The notes: generated by a model not told the origin, from the letters alone. Positions 1 to 8,648 are shown, numbered from the stretch's first letter. The stretch is DNA of 64,000 nucleotides from Pseudomonas sp. dw_358 (GCF_018449655.1 NZ_JAAVUX010000014.1:62001-126000), one strand, 5' to 3'. Made by a program: numbers and translations.

Positions 1-1
1 G

Positions 2-334
2 GGCATGGATCGCAGCGTCGAGCACGCCGCCCAATCCCTCGGTGCCGGGCGCTTCACCCTGTTCCGCCAGGTCACTTTGCCGATGATCCTGCCGGGGGTG
101 GCCGGCGGCTGGCTGCTGGCATTCATCAACAGTTTCGACGAGGTGACGCTGTCCATCTTCGTCACTTCACCGGCGACGCAAACCCTGCCGGTGCGCATGT
201 ACGTGTACGCCACCGAATCCATCGACCCGATGATGGCGGCAGTGTCCGCACTGGTGATCGCCTTGACCGCCGTGACCATGATCGTGCTGGACAGGGTGTA
301 TGGGCTGGACCGCGTACTGGTAGGAAACCACTGA
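2..334 (+). CDS. ABC transporter permease, C-terminal part (spermidine/putrescine PotC-like), cut by window start
   Basis: This is the last ~110 residues of an inner-membrane permease of a binding-protein-dependent importer; the start lies before base 1. The EAA loop that docks on the ATPase is visible near the beginning (EHAAQSLGAG...LPMILPGV), followed by two hydrophobic membrane segments (WLLAFINSF region and the final AVSALVIALTAVTMIVL segment). The FNSFDEVTLSIF-type stretch is typical of PotC/PotI permeases for polyamines and related cations. The stop codon overlaps the next start (TGATG), so the importer is co-transcribed with the oxidase genes and the binding protein downstream. The substrate is not readable from this fragment; the context suggests an amine, opine or imino acid that the oxidase then uses. 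Confidence 0.85.
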   Translation, partial: GMDRSVEHAAQSLGAGRFTLFRQVTLPMILPGVAGGWLLAFINSFDEVTLSIFVTSPATQTLPVRMYVYATESIDPMMAAVSALVIALTAVTMIVLDRVYGLDRVLVGNH

Positions 335-624
335 TGGCCCTGTTCAAGCGACTGACCGAAACCCACCGTCCGACGCTGCCTTTCACCCTGGACGGACAGC
401 CCGCCAGCGGCCTGCTCGGTGATACCGTGCTGACCGCCGTGCTGACCCAGGCCGAGCATCTGCGTGGCAGTGATTTCAGCGCAGCGCCCCGAGCCGGTTT
501 CTGCCTGATGGGCGCCTGCCAGGATTGCTGGGTGGTGCTCGGCGACGGCCAACGCGTGCGCAGCTGTTCAACCCTGCTGGAAGCCGGGCACAACGTGCGC
601 CGCGAACCGGGGCGTCAGGTATGA
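334..624 (+). CDS. (2Fe-2S)-binding small subunit of an HcnA/opine-oxidase-type amine dehydrogenase
   Basis: This 96-residue protein is a small plant-ferredoxin-type subunit. Four cysteines at positions 57, 62, 65 and 78 (CX4CX2CX12C) are the expected ligands of one [2Fe-2S] cluster. Small subunits of this kind pair with two flavoproteins in hydrogen cyanide synthase (HcnA), in opine oxidases and in the heteromeric D-hydroxyproline dehydrogenase. The next two genes are exactly those partners, joined by ATGA overlaps at both junctions. It probably passes electrons inside the complex. The order permease - 2Fe-2S - FAD - FAD - binding protein argues for catabolism of an imported compound and against cyanogenesis, because hcnABC has no transporter genes. 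Family assignment is firm; the substrate is unknown. Confidence 0.87.
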   Translation: MALFKRLTETHRPTLPFTLDGQPASGLLGDTVLTAVLTQAEHLRGSDFSAAPRAGFCLMGACQDCWVVLGDGQRVRSCSTLLEAGHNVRREPGRQV

Positions 625-1964
625 GCAGCGTGATTGTCGGCGCCGGCCCGGCGGGGATTCGCGCCGCCCTGACCTTGCTCGAACACGGCGTCAAGCCGGT
701 GTTGCTGGACGAGGGCTTGCGCGGCGGTGGCCAGATCTACCGCCGCCCGCCTGCCCACTTTCAGCGCAGCGCCACGACCCTGTATGGCTTTGAAGCGCGC
801 AAGGCGACTGATCTGCACCAAGGGCTCGACCGTCTGGCCGGGCAGTTCGATTACCGCCCTGCCACCCTGGTGTGGAACGCCGAACAGGGCGCACTGGACA
901 CCGTGTGCGATGGCCGTGGGCGCCGCGTGCCCTATGAACGACTGATCGTGGCCACCGGCGCCACCGATCGGATCCTGCCGGTGCCGGGCTGGACTTTGCC
1001 GGGCGTGTACAGCCTCGGTGCGGCGCAGATTGCCCTCAAATATCAAGGCTGCGCCATTGGCGAACGGGTGGTGCTGGCCGGTAGCGGCCCCTTGCTCTAC
1101 CTGGTGGCCTACCAGTACGCAAAGGCCGGCGCCCGAGTGGTAGCCGTGCTCGACAGCGCCCCCTTCGCCGCGCAGGTCAAGGCCAGTCCGACCCTGCTGC
1201 GGCAACCGCCGACCCTGGCCAAGGGCATGTACTACCGCGCCTGGCTCGCGGCCCACGGCGTTACCGTGCACAACAGCGCAGCACTGCAGGCCATCCAGGG
1301 TGACACGCGGGTGACCGGGCTGAGCTGGAACAACGGCCGTACGCTTGAGTGCGATGCCGTTGCCATTGGCCACGGGCTGCGCAGCGAGACCCAATTGGCC
1401 GACCTGCTGGGCTGTGCCTTTACCTGGAGCCCGCTGAACCGCAGTTGGCTGCCAAACCGCGATGCCTACGGCCGCAGCACCGTGCCTGGCGTCTACCTGG
1501 CGGGCGACGGTGCCGGGATCATGGGCGCCGACGCGGCTGAGAGGGCCGGTGAACTGGCCGCCCTGAGCGTGCTGCGTGACAGTGGCGTGGCTGTGGACGA
1601 TCAGCGCGTCGAGGCACTGACACGGCAATTGGCCGATATCCAGCGTTTTCGTCATGGCCTGGAAAGTGCCTTTCCCTTTCCCACCCGGTGGAGCGATCAG
1701 GTCACCGACAGCACCTTGATCTGCCGCTGCGAAGAAGTCAGCGCGGGGGAGATTAGGCACGTAGTGCGCGAAGGGCATTGGGAGATCAATCGAGTCAAGG
1801 CCCATTGCCGGGTAGGCATGGGCCGCTGCCAGGGACGCATGTGCGGCTCTGCTGCCGCCGAGATCATCGCCCGCTGCAGTGGGCGCGCCATTGACGAGAT
1901 TGGCCGATTGCGGGCGCAGGCACCGATCAAGCCGCTGCCGTTCGGCCTGGAGAGTGAAGCATGA
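621..1964 (+). CDS. FAD/NAD(P)-dependent oxidoreductase with C-terminal BFD-like Cys cluster (HcnB/OoxA type)
   Basis: This 447-residue flavoprotein begins at the ATG that overlaps the previous stop (ATGA); the same frame is open upstream, but that would overlap the 2Fe-2S gene by about 100 nt. It opens with a dinucleotide-binding motif (VIVGAGPAGIRAAL). A second Rossmann motif follows around residue 150-170 (VVLAGSGPLLYLVA). The C-terminus has CRC near residue 368 and CRVGMGRCQGRMC near residues 397-409, the BFD-type [2Fe-2S] signature of the A/alpha subunit of opine oxidases, HcnB and D-hydroxyproline dehydrogenase. It should be the electron-accepting flavin subunit of a cytoplasmic or membrane-associated three-subunit dehydrogenase with its two neighbours. 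It overlaps the next gene by four bases. Confidence 0.88.
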   Translation: MSSVIVGAGPAGIRAALTLLEHGVKPVLLDEGLRGGGQIYRRPPAHFQRSATTLYGFEARKATDLHQGLDRLAGQFDYRPATLVWNAEQGALDTVCDGRGRRVPYERLIVATGATDRILPVPGWTLPGVYSLGAAQIALKYQGCAIGERVVLAGSGPLLYLVAYQYAKAGARVVAVLDSAPFAAQVKASPTLLRQPPTLAKGMYYRAWLAAHGVTVHNSAALQAIQGDTRVTGLSWNNGRTLECDAVAIGHGLRSETQLADLLGCAFTWSPLNRSWLPNRDAYGRSTVPGVYLAGDGAGIMGADAAERAGELAALSVLRDSGVAVDDQRVEALTRQLADIQRFRHGLESAFPFPTRWSDQVTDSTLICRCEEVSAGEIRHVVREGHWEINRVKAHCRVGMGRCQGRMCGSAAAEIIARCSGRAIDEIGRLRAQAPIKPLPFGLESEA

Positions 1965-3079
1965 GTGCGCCCTTGGAAACCGAAGCCATCATTATCGGCG
2001 GTGGCATCGTCGGCGCCTCGGCCGCGCTGTGGCTGGCCCGGCGAGGACGATCGGTCGCGCTGCTGGAACGGGACTTTTGCGGTTCCCATTCCAGCGGCGT
2101 CAATTACGGTGGTGTGCGCCGCCAAGGGCGCCCGCTCAATCAACTGCCGCTGTCCCAGCGAGCCCACGAAATCTGGGGCGAGCTGCCGGCATTGCTCGGC
2201 ATCGACGGCGAGTACCGGCGCTCGGGCCACCTGAAACTGGCCCGCAGCGCCGAGGACATGCGGGCACTGGAACACTATGCCCAAGGCAGCGAACCCTTCG
2301 GTCTGGGCCTGCAATTGCTCGACCGACGCGAGCTGCGCCGGCGCTTTGGCTGGGTGGGCGACGTCGCGGTGGGTGCATCGCTGTGCCCAGAGGACGGCCA
2401 TGCCAACCCGCGGCTGGTCGGCCCTGCCTTCGCCCAGGCCGCGCGCCGCGCCGGGGCCAGGGTCCATGAACAGGCCGAGGTGACCGAGGTGGAACACGAC
2501 GGGGCGGCTTTCGTGGTGCGCTGTGCCAACGGCTTGCAGGTGCGCGCACCCTGGCTGCTCAATTGTGCCGGGGCCTGGGCCGGCGCCCTCGCCGCACAGT
2601 TCGGCGACAGCGTGCCCCTGACCAGCGGCCACCCGGCGATGCTGGTCACCGAACCCTTGCCCCTCGTGATGGACGTCAGCACCGGCGTCGAAGGCGGCGG
2701 CATCTATGCTCGCCAGGTCGCCCGGGGCAACTGCGTGCTGGGCGGCGGCCAGGGTTTTGCCCTGGACCCGGCCCGCGCGCGCCCCGGACAGGGCGCGGTG
2801 CTCGACATCCTGCGCCACGCCGCCGAGCTCTACCCGTTTCTCGCCGGCGCCCATGCCATCCGCACCTGGAGCGGGACCGAGGGCTATCTGCCCGACCGCC
2901 AGCCTGTCATCGGCCCCAGTTGCCGCCAGCCGGGCTTGCTACATGCCTTCGGCTTCGCCGGGGCGGGCTTCCAGATCGGCCCCGCAGTGGGGGAGGTCCT
3001 CGCCGACTGGGTGTGCGACAGCCCCACACGGCAGCCCATGGACGCGTTCTCCATCCGCCGTTTTCAACCCACTCCCTAG
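1961..3079 (+). CDS. FAD-dependent amine/D-amino acid oxidase subunit (DadA/HcnC/OoxB type)
   Basis: This is a 372-residue flavoprotein of the DAO/DadA family. The N-terminal FAD motif is IIIGGGIVGASAALWLARRG, with an acidic residue (LLERD) closing the Rossmann beta strand. The C-terminus carries the usual FAD-contacting block (TWSGTEGYLPDRQPVIGP ... GFAGAGFQIGPAVGE). In the homologous heterotrimers this is the catalytic subunit that oxidises the C-N bond of glycine, opines or D-hydroxyproline. It starts at an ATGA overlap with the preceding flavoprotein gene, so the three subunits are translationally coupled. The substrate is an inference from the polyamine/opine-type importer around it. An alternative is a sarcosine- or glycine-type oxidase. 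Confidence 0.88.
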   Translation: MSAPLETEAIIIGGGIVGASAALWLARRGRSVALLERDFCGSHSSGVNYGGVRRQGRPLNQLPLSQRAHEIWGELPALLGIDGEYRRSGHLKLARSAEDMRALEHYAQGSEPFGLGLQLLDRRELRRRFGWVGDVAVGASLCPEDGHANPRLVGPAFAQAARRAGARVHEQAEVTEVEHDGAAFVVRCANGLQVRAPWLLNCAGAWAGALAAQFGDSVPLTSGHPAMLVTEPLPLVMDVSTGVEGGGIYARQVARGNCVLGGGQGFALDPARARPGQGAVLDILRHAAELYPFLAGAHAIRTWSGTEGYLPDRQPVIGPSCRQPGLLHAFGFAGAGFQIGPAVGEVLADWVCDSPTRQPMDAFSIRRFQPTP

Positions 3080-3098
3080 CGTTCCAAAAGGAAGGCCC

Positions 3099-4130
3099 AT
3101 GAAATACCTCAAGCGCATTGCCTGCACCCTGCCCCTGTTGGCCGCGACGGCCGCCCAGGCCGAGCCGACCCTGTACCTGGGCATGAACGGCGGCACCATG
3201 GAGCGCGTCTACGCCGACGAGGTGCTGCCGCTCTTCGAGAAAGCCAACCAGGTCAAGGTGGTGATCGTGCCGGGCACCTCCTCCGACATTCTGGCCAAGG
3301 TCCAGGCCAGCAAGGATCACCCGCAGATCCATGTCATGTTCCTCGACGACGGCATCATGTACCGCGCCATCTCCATGGGCCTGTGCAGCAAACTGGCGGA
3401 CAGCCCGGAGCTGGCCGACATTCCCGCGAAGGCGCGGATCAAGGACCAGGCCGCAGCGGTAACTCTGGGCGTTACGGGTCTGGCCTACAACACCCGCCTG
3501 TTCAAGGAGAAGGGCTGGAGCGCGCCGACCTCATGGATGGACCTGGCCGACCCGCGCTACAAGGACAAGGTGGTGTTCCAGTCGCTGCCGTCCTCGACCT
3601 TCGGCCTGCACGGTTTTCTGATGTTCAACCGCATTCAAGGCGGCAGCGAAGCCAACGTCGAACCCGGCTTCAAGGCCTGGCCGAAGACCATCGGGCCCAA
3701 TGTGCTGGAGTACATCGCCAGCTCGGCGAAGATTTCCGAAATGGTACAGACCGACGAAGCCGCCGTGTTCCCCCTGACGCCGACCGGGGTGACCACCCTG
3801 CAGCTCAAGGGCATCCCGGTGGCGTACGCACAGCCCAAGGAAGGCGCGGTGGTGCTCAACGTCGCCGAATGCGCGATTGCCAACAATGACCAGGCGGCCC
3901 TGGCCCAAAAGCTGGCGGCGTTTCTGCTGTCGCCCGAGGCCCAGGCCATTGCCCTGGAGAAGGGCGATCAGATCCCGTCGAACCCGAAAACCCCGACCAC
4001 CGAGCAGACCCGGGGCCAGGTCGACGCCATGAACACCTACCTCAAGACCGCGATTTCCATTGACTGGGACCAGGTCAACCAGCTTCGGCCCGAATGGAAC
4101 GCGCGCTGGAGCCGGTCGATCGAGCAATAA
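3099..4130 (+). CDS. ABC transporter periplasmic substrate-binding protein (PotD/PotF-like)
   Basis: This 343-residue protein begins at an ATG 5 nt after an AAGGAAGG-type ribosome site (about 3086-3093), 19 nt after the oxidase stop. Residues 1-20 are a signal peptide (MKYLKRIACTLPLL...TAAQA), so the mature protein starts near EPTLYLG. The body is a bacterial extracellular solute-binding domain of the spermidine/putrescine type (LPLFEKANQVKVVIVPGTSSDILAKVQA; later YIASSAKISEMVQTDEAAVFPLTPTGV). It should capture the substrate for the importer whose permease end lies at the window start. It is the last gene of this operon; the next gene is convergent and starts its stop codon only 6 nt away, with no clear terminator hairpin between. 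Confidence 0.88.
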   Translation: MKYLKRIACTLPLLAATAAQAEPTLYLGMNGGTMERVYADEVLPLFEKANQVKVVIVPGTSSDILAKVQASKDHPQIHVMFLDDGIMYRAISMGLCSKLADSPELADIPAKARIKDQAAAVTLGVTGLAYNTRLFKEKGWSAPTSWMDLADPRYKDKVVFQSLPSSTFGLHGFLMFNRIQGGSEANVEPGFKAWPKTIGPNVLEYIASSAKISEMVQTDEAAVFPLTPTGVTTLQLKGIPVAYAQPKEGAVVLNVAECAIANNDQAALAQKLAAFLLSPEAQAIALEKGDQIPSNPKTPTTEQTRGQVDAMNTYLKTAISIDWDQVNQLRPEWNARWSRSIEQ

Positions 4131-4136
4131 ATCGGC

Positions 4137-5303
4137 TCATTGGCCGAAGTCGCCACCCTGCCGTTCGCCTTCCGGCACCACGCTGGTATCAATGCTCACC
4201 ACCACCGACATCCCGGGGCGCAGACGCTGGGCCTGAGCCTGGTCCGGATCGACGCTGATGCGCACCGGGATGCGCTGGGCGATCTTGACGAAGTTGCCGG
4301 TGGCGTTGTCGGCCTGCAGGAGCGCGAACTCGGAGCCGGTGGCCGGCGATATGCGCTCGACGTGGCCTTGCAGGCGGCGGTGGTCGAGGGCATCGACGGT
4401 GAAGCTTGCCGGTTGACCGACCCGTACGTCGTCCATCTGGGTTTCCTTCATGTTGGCGATCACCCAGTGCACCTGGGGCACCAAGGCCATCAGCTGCGCA
4501 CCCGAGTTGACGTAGGCGCCCAAGCGCACGCCGATCTGGCCGAGTTGGCCATCCCGGGGGGCGAGCACGCGGGTATTGCTCAGGTCGATACGGGCCAGTT
4601 CCACGGCGGCATCGGCGTTAGCCACCGAGGCTTCCAGGGACGCACGGTTGACGATCACCGTTTGCAGGTCCTGACGGGCAATGTCCACCGCCGCCTTGGC
4701 CTGGGCCAGAGCGGCGACACTCTGGGCATTGGCCGCGCGTACCACATCCAGGTCGCGGCGTGACACCGAGCCATCGCTGATCAAGGCCTCGTTGCGCTTG
4801 AGATCGGCGGCGGCCTTGCGCACCTGTGCTTCGCTGTCGGCGACGGCGGCGATACGCTGGGCGATGGTGGCTTCGGCGCTTTTACGCTGCTGGATATTGT
4901 TGGCCAGCGCGGCTTTCTGTACGGCCACCTGGGCCAGCGACTGGTCCAGGTGCTGCTGGTAGATGCGGTCATCCAGGCGCACCAGCAGGTCGCCGGCCTT
5001 GACGTACTGGAAGTCCTGCACCGGTACCTCGAAGACGTAGCCGCTCAGTTGCGGGCCGATCACGGTGACCTGGCCGCGCACCAGCGCGTTCTCGGTGCTC
5101 TCGATGGCAGAGCTGAACGGTGGCAGTTGCCAGGCATACAGCACGATGAAGACCCCGGTCACCGCCACCGAGGCGAAGATCAGGGTGGACAGCACGCGCA
5201 CACGCAACGAGCGTGGCTGTGCGTTGGCGGCGGGTGGCGGCGCTACGCCTTCCGGCGTCGAGGCAATGGCATTTGTGGTGGTACTGGTGCTGGGTTCAGT
5301 CAT
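4137..5303 (-). CDS. HlyD/EmrA-family efflux membrane fusion protein
   Basis: This is a 388-residue periplasmic adaptor. The chosen ATG at 5303 overlaps the stop of the upstream transporter gene (ATGA); an in-frame extension upstream would lie inside that gene. A cytoplasmic proline/threonine-rich N-terminus is followed by one membrane anchor (residues ~35-57, VLSTLIFASVAVTGVFIVLYAW). Then comes a biotinyl-lipoyl half motif (GPQLSGYVFEVPVQDFQYVKAGDLLVRLDD), a long alpha-helical hairpin (residues ~105-215), the second lipoyl half (NTRVLAPRDGQLGQIGVRLGAYVNSGAQLM) and a beta-barrel. It pairs with the MFS transporter encoded just upstream to form an EmrAB-type multidrug exporter, which would need an outer membrane channel from elsewhere. 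Confidence 0.9.
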   Translation of the reverse strand: MTEPSTSTTTNAIASTPEGVAPPPAANAQPRSLRVRVLSTLIFASVAVTGVFIVLYAWQLPPFSSAIESTENALVRGQVTVIGPQLSGYVFEVPVQDFQYVKAGDLLVRLDDRIYQQHLDQSLAQVAVQKAALANNIQQRKSAEATIAQRIAAVADSEAQVRKAAADLKRNEALISDGSVSRRDLDVVRAANAQSVAALAQAKAAVDIARQDLQTVIVNRASLEASVANADAAVELARIDLSNTRVLAPRDGQLGQIGVRLGAYVNSGAQLMALVPQVHWVIANMKETQMDDVRVGQPASFTVDALDHRRLQGHVERISPATGSEFALLQADNATGNFVKIAQRIPVRISVDPDQAQAQRLRPGMSVVVSIDTSVVPEGERQGGDFGQ

Positions 5304-6946
5304 GACGAAGCGCCGCTGGCGGGTGTGGGGGAAGGTGGTGTGTGGGTGGTGCTGCGCAGCCACAGGCTGCGGGCGAAGATCCAGAGCATGGTCAGCACGG
5401 CAATCGCCGCCATCAACATGAACACGTCGTTGTAGGCCAGCACGTTGGCTTCACGGGTGGCGGCAGTGGACAGCGCACGGACCCCCAGGGTGTTGCGCAA
5501 GCCGGCGTCAGCCACAGTGGAGGCGTAACTGGCCGCCCCGCTCTGCACCCGCGCCGCCACCAACGGTTCAGCCAGCACCAGTTGATCGACGATGACGCTG
5601 GAGTGGAATTTCTCGCGCACGATCTGATAAGTCCCCAGCAGCGCTGAGCCGATCAGGCCGCCGAGGTTGTTGGCGATCCCGAACAGTACGGAAAAACTCA
5701 CCAGGTTGCGCGGGTTGGTGACCACGTTACGGGTGCCCAGGGCCATGGTCGGGCCGAGAAAGAATGTGCCGCCGAATGCCAGCAGAAACTGGCTCAGGTA
5801 CATCTGCGGCGGCCGCGTCAGGTTGTTGGAAAAGGCGTCCATGCTGGCGCCCACCGCCATCAGCGCCAGGGCGATGATCAAAGGCATGAACAAGTGTTGG
5901 GGGTTGATGGTCAGGGCGCTGACCGCCAGCCCGGCCACGGCGCCCACCAGCATCACCCAGTACAGGCTGCGCATCTGCTCCTGGCTCATGTTCAGCACTT
6001 GCAGAAAGCCCACCGCGCCGGTGGTCTGCTCGGACAGCACCATGCGGATCAGAATCACCCCCAGGCCCAGGCGGATGGCCACGCCACTGCCCAGCCAGCG
6101 CGTCATCAGCAGGGGGTTGGCGCGATTGTGCTCGATGGCCAGCCCCGTCAGGATCAATGCAATGGCCGCCGCCGAAGCCAGGCCGATCCAGCGGGCTTCC
6201 AGCCACCAGTCGATGCGGCCAAGGGACAGCACCGCACAGAGCAGCGCCACACCGGTAAAAAGGATGCCGAAGGTGAGAAAGTCCAGCGGCTCGAAGGTGC
6301 GAAAACGGTCACCTGGCGGCAGTTTGAGCATGAACACAGAGCCCAGTGCCGCCAGTGCCAAGCCCAGTTCGAACAGGTAGAGGCCGCGCCATTCGCCGAT
6401 CTGCAGCAGGTCCTCGGAAAAGATGCGCGCCAGTGGCAGCGCCAGCTGCGCCGTGCCCAGGCCCAGCACCAGCGCCTTGAGCCGCCATTTCGCCGGGAAG
6501 GCCTGGATCATGTAGTACAGGCCCAGGGAGCTCAGCGCCGCGCCGACCATGCCATGGGCAGCACGCACCGCGATGGCCGAGCCCAGGTCGTTGACGAACA
6601 GATGGGCGAAGGTCACCAGCACATACAGCACCAGGAACACCTCGGTGAACGCTCGCAGGCCGAATTGCTGACGGAACTTTACCAGCAGCAGGTTCATCGA
6701 GACGTTGGTCATCACATAGGCGGCGGGCAGCCAGGCCATCTCCGCGGTGGTGGCGCCCAACGCCCCCTGGAGAAACAGCAGATTGGCCGTCACCAAGGCG
6801 TTGCCCAACCCACCGGTCAAGGCCACCAACAGGCCGACGGCGGCGAAAGCCCATCGCTTGGGGGTCGAATGGATCGGGGTCGATGGCGAACCCGGCAGGC
6901 TGGGGCGTTCGTGCGGTTGCCATTGATGGGGGGCGTAGCGGTCCAA
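5300..6946 (-). CDS. MFS transporter, DHA2/EmrB-like
   Basis: This 548-residue membrane protein has an N-terminal cytoplasmic stretch of about 30 residues followed by roughly 14 hydrophobic segments, the DHA2 (EmrB/QacA) layout. It is the inner-membrane exporter of the pair with the HlyD-family adaptor, which it overlaps by four bases. Relative to well-known EmrB proteins, the antiporter motif C is not obvious, and a large loop of about 60 residues (FHSSVIVDQLVLAEPLVAAR...) precedes the last segment, as in the EmrB-like YieO/FarB group. The start at 6946 is the most upstream ATG, and no strong ribosome site is visible. The gene is divergent from the TPR gene across 174 nt. The substrate is unknown. 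Confidence 0.85.
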   Translation of the reverse strand: MDRYAPHQWQPHERPSLPGSPSTPIHSTPKRWAFAAVGLLVALTGGLGNALVTANLLFLQGALGATTAEMAWLPAAYVMTNVSMNLLLVKFRQQFGLRAFTEVFLVLYVLVTFAHLFVNDLGSAIAVRAAHGMVGAALSSLGLYYMIQAFPAKWRLKALVLGLGTAQLALPLARIFSEDLLQIGEWRGLYLFELGLALAALGSVFMLKLPPGDRFRTFEPLDFLTFGILFTGVALLCAVLSLGRIDWWLEARWIGLASAAAIALILTGLAIEHNRANPLLMTRWLGSGVAIRLGLGVILIRMVLSEQTTGAVGFLQVLNMSQEQMRSLYWVMLVGAVAGLAVSALTINPQHLFMPLIIALALMAVGASMDAFSNNLTRPPQMYLSQFLLAFGGTFFLGPTMALGTRNVVTNPRNLVSFSVLFGIANNLGGLIGSALLGTYQIVREKFHSSVIVDQLVLAEPLVAARVQSGAASYASTVADAGLRNTLGVRALSTAATREANVLAYNDVFMLMAAIAVLTMLWIFARSLWLRSTTHTPPSPTPASGASS

Positions 6947-7008
6947 ATCGGGCGGGTCCTTTTGTTGTTGTGGTTATTGGCTTGGAAGGACATTGAACCC
7001 CAACCCAG

Positions 7009-7019
7009 ACACATTGTGT
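7009..7019. promoter_or_regulatory. Small palindrome ACACATTGTGT in the divergent promoter region (possible operator)
   Basis: An odd-centred perfect palindrome (ACACA-T-TGTGT) lies about 65 nt upstream of the exporter start and 100 nt upstream of the TPR gene. Its place between divergent genes would suit a repressor of the efflux pair, but no regulator gene sits next to it. Short palindromes arise by chance, so this is only a candidate. Confidence 0.2.
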
Positions 7020-7120
7020 ATCACCCAGACTACAAAACCTTTCTCCAACCATCATTTGACTCGCCCCCCCCACCTGACCCAAGCTCTGCCATCGGCAAAC
7101 CCTCGCACTATGGATGATGC

Positions 7121-8176
7121 ATGCCCAAACGCTTTCGCTATGCCGCCATGGCGCTTCTGGTGGTCGTGGCCCTGAGCCTGGCCTGGCATCTGGGCAAACC
7201 GCTGCCCGTGCCCCAGTCGACACTGGTCAAGCACAGTTACAACACCGCCCTGACGGCCGCCCATGACGGCAAACCCGGTGCCGCGCGCCTGCTTTACCAG
7301 CAACTGGCGCGCACCGACCTGTCGGCGGTGCGTCAGGCCAGCCTGCTGGCCGAGCTTGCCAACTACCCGAGCCCCAAGGCACTTAAACTGGCCAAGGCGG
7401 CCTTGGCGGGCAACGAGCCGCTGGTGCGCCATGCTGCCATCGACTGCATCGTCCAACTGGTGTCCCAGGCCCAGCGCAGCTTGCTGCTAGGGCCCTTGTT
7501 GAGCGACAACGACCTGGAAATCCGTTTCCATGCCGCCCGCGCGCTACTCAACCTGTACCCGGACGACCTGGGTTTGTACTTTGCCGAGCTGGAAAAAGTC
7601 CTCGATCAGTACGTCACCGCCTTGCAGGCCAAGCCCGACGACGCGGATTCGCAACTGGAGCTGGCACAGGTGCAGATGCACAACGAGGCCTGGTCGGCCG
7701 CGGACACCGCCCTGCAGCGAGCCCGAACCTTGCAACCGGAGAATCTGGATCTGGTGCCAATCCAGGTGCGCCTGCTGGAAAGCCAGCATCAGCCCGACCG
7801 CGCCCGCCAGGTGCTGGGCGACCAACTGCTGCGCCATCCCGATTCGGCGTTCCTGCAATCGCAATTGGGCCAATGGCTGCTGCGCAACGGCGCGCCGGAA
7901 TACGCCTTGTTGGCGTTGACCCGCGCTGTTGAGCTGGAACCGGACAATCAGGACTATCGCTACGACCTGGCCGTGGCCCTGCATGGTCTCGATCAGGTCG
8001 AGGCCGCCCAGCGCCAGCTGGACGAAATGCTGCGGCGCCAGCCGGCCAATCACAAGGCGCGGCTGCTGTTGATCAGCTACTGGAAGGAAACCGGCCAATT
8101 GCAGAACGTACAGATCCTGCTGGCCGAACTGGAACAGCAGAACCCCGATGATCCGGCGCTGCAACTGGCGCAGTAA
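7121..8176 (+). CDS. Membrane-anchored tetratricopeptide/HEAT-like repeat protein
   Basis: This is a 351-residue protein with one N-terminal transmembrane anchor (residues ~7-24, RYAAMALLVVVALSLAWHL). The rest should lie in the periplasm. Residues ~55-150 look like alpha-helical HEAT-type repeats (LVRHAAIDCIVQLV, LEIRFHAARALLNLYP). From ~165 onward there are about five TPR units with the typical small/large pattern (ADSQLELAQVQMHNEAWSAADTALQRARTLQPEN; SAFLQSQLGQWLLRNGAPEYALLALTRAVELEPDNQDYRYDLAVALHGLDQ, split here for reading). It resembles the TPR proteins often found with c-type cytochrome or decaheme genes in Pseudomonas, but none is present here. It is a likely protein-interaction scaffold; no catalytic motif is seen. 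It ends 6 nt from a convergent response regulator gene. Confidence 0.75.
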   Translation: MPKRFRYAAMALLVVVALSLAWHLGKPLPVPQSTLVKHSYNTALTAAHDGKPGAARLLYQQLARTDLSAVRQASLLAELANYPSPKALKLAKAALAGNEPLVRHAAIDCIVQLVSQAQRSLLLGPLLSDNDLEIRFHAARALLNLYPDDLGLYFAELEKVLDQYVTALQAKPDDADSQLELAQVQMHNEAWSAADTALQRARTLQPENLDLVPIQVRLLESQHQPDRARQVLGDQLLRHPDSAFLQSQLGQWLLRNGAPEYALLALTRAVELEPDNQDYRYDLAVALHGLDQVEAAQRQLDEMLRRQPANHKARLLLISYWKETGQLQNVQILLAELEQQNPDDPALQLAQ

Positions 8177-8182
8177 AACGGC

Positions 8183-8560
8183 TCAGGACAACAGCGACTC
8201 GATCTTGCTTTGCAGGTCTTCAAGCTTGAAGGGCTTGGCCAGAATTGGCGCCTTGCGGGCGATGGGGCTGTTGGATTCGACGATTTCCGCCGGGAAGCCA
8301 CTGATGAAGATGACCTTGAGCTCCGGGCGCAACTTGACTGCGGGCTCGGCGATCTGCACCCCGGAAATGCCGCCGGGCAGGCGAAAGTCGGTAATCATCA
8401 GGTCCAGGTGCGGCTTGGTAGCGAGGATTCGGAACGCCTGTTCGCCGTTTTCGGCTTGCAGCACCCGATAGCCTTCCCCCGACAGGTAGTCGGCAAGCAC
8501 CATCAGAATCGAGGGCTCATCCTCGACAATGAGGACTACGTCTTGTGCATCTTCGCTCAT
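8183..8560 (-). CDS. Single-domain response regulator (CheY-like receiver)
   Basis: This 125-residue protein is one receiver domain without an output domain. The acidic pair is in VLIVEDEP, the phospho-acceptor aspartate in LDLMITDFRLPGG, the conserved serine in VIFISGFP, and the lysine in LAKPFK. The LPGG-I-G and SGFPAEIV pattern is that of receivers attached to hybrid kinases in alpha- and gammaproteobacteria (CpdR/FixJ-like receivers). It is the last gene of the minus-strand signalling operon, 88 nt downstream of the receiver-kinase gene. It may act as a phosphate sink or a diffusible output of the kinase cluster. Confidence 0.9.
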   Translation of the reverse strand: MSEDAQDVVLIVEDEPSILMVLADYLSGEGYRVLQAENGEQAFRILATKPHLDLMITDFRLPGGISGVQIAEPAVKLRPELKVIFISGFPAEIVESNSPIARKAPILAKPFKLEDLQSKIESLLS

Positions 8561-8648
8561 GGCAAACCTTTGTTCTGGGTGATCGGTCTATCGCTGCCAA
8601 TACGACCGTGGCGTGACACGGAGGTTGCGCCCCACGCAATGAAATAAA

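Noticed and set aside
525..620. N-terminal extension of the flavoprotein gene
   Set aside because: The extension lies inside the 2Fe-2S gene and is Arg/Pro-rich without family support; ATG 621 gives an ATGA junction and the conserved FAD motif at the N-terminus.
615..1805. A 396-codon minus-strand frame over the flavoprotein gene
   Set aside because: Shadow of the true FAD gene; no ribosome site and no conserved pattern.
334..3079. Reading the first cluster as hydrogen cyanide synthase hcnABC
   Set aside because: The subunit types match, but the genes are inside an ABC importer operon, which hcnABC never shows, so a catabolic oxidase is more likely.
7064..7071. Run of eight C residues upstream of the TPR gene (another at 50967-50974)
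   Set aside because: Both lie outside coding sequence and away from -10/-35 spacing I can identify, so phase variation is not supported.
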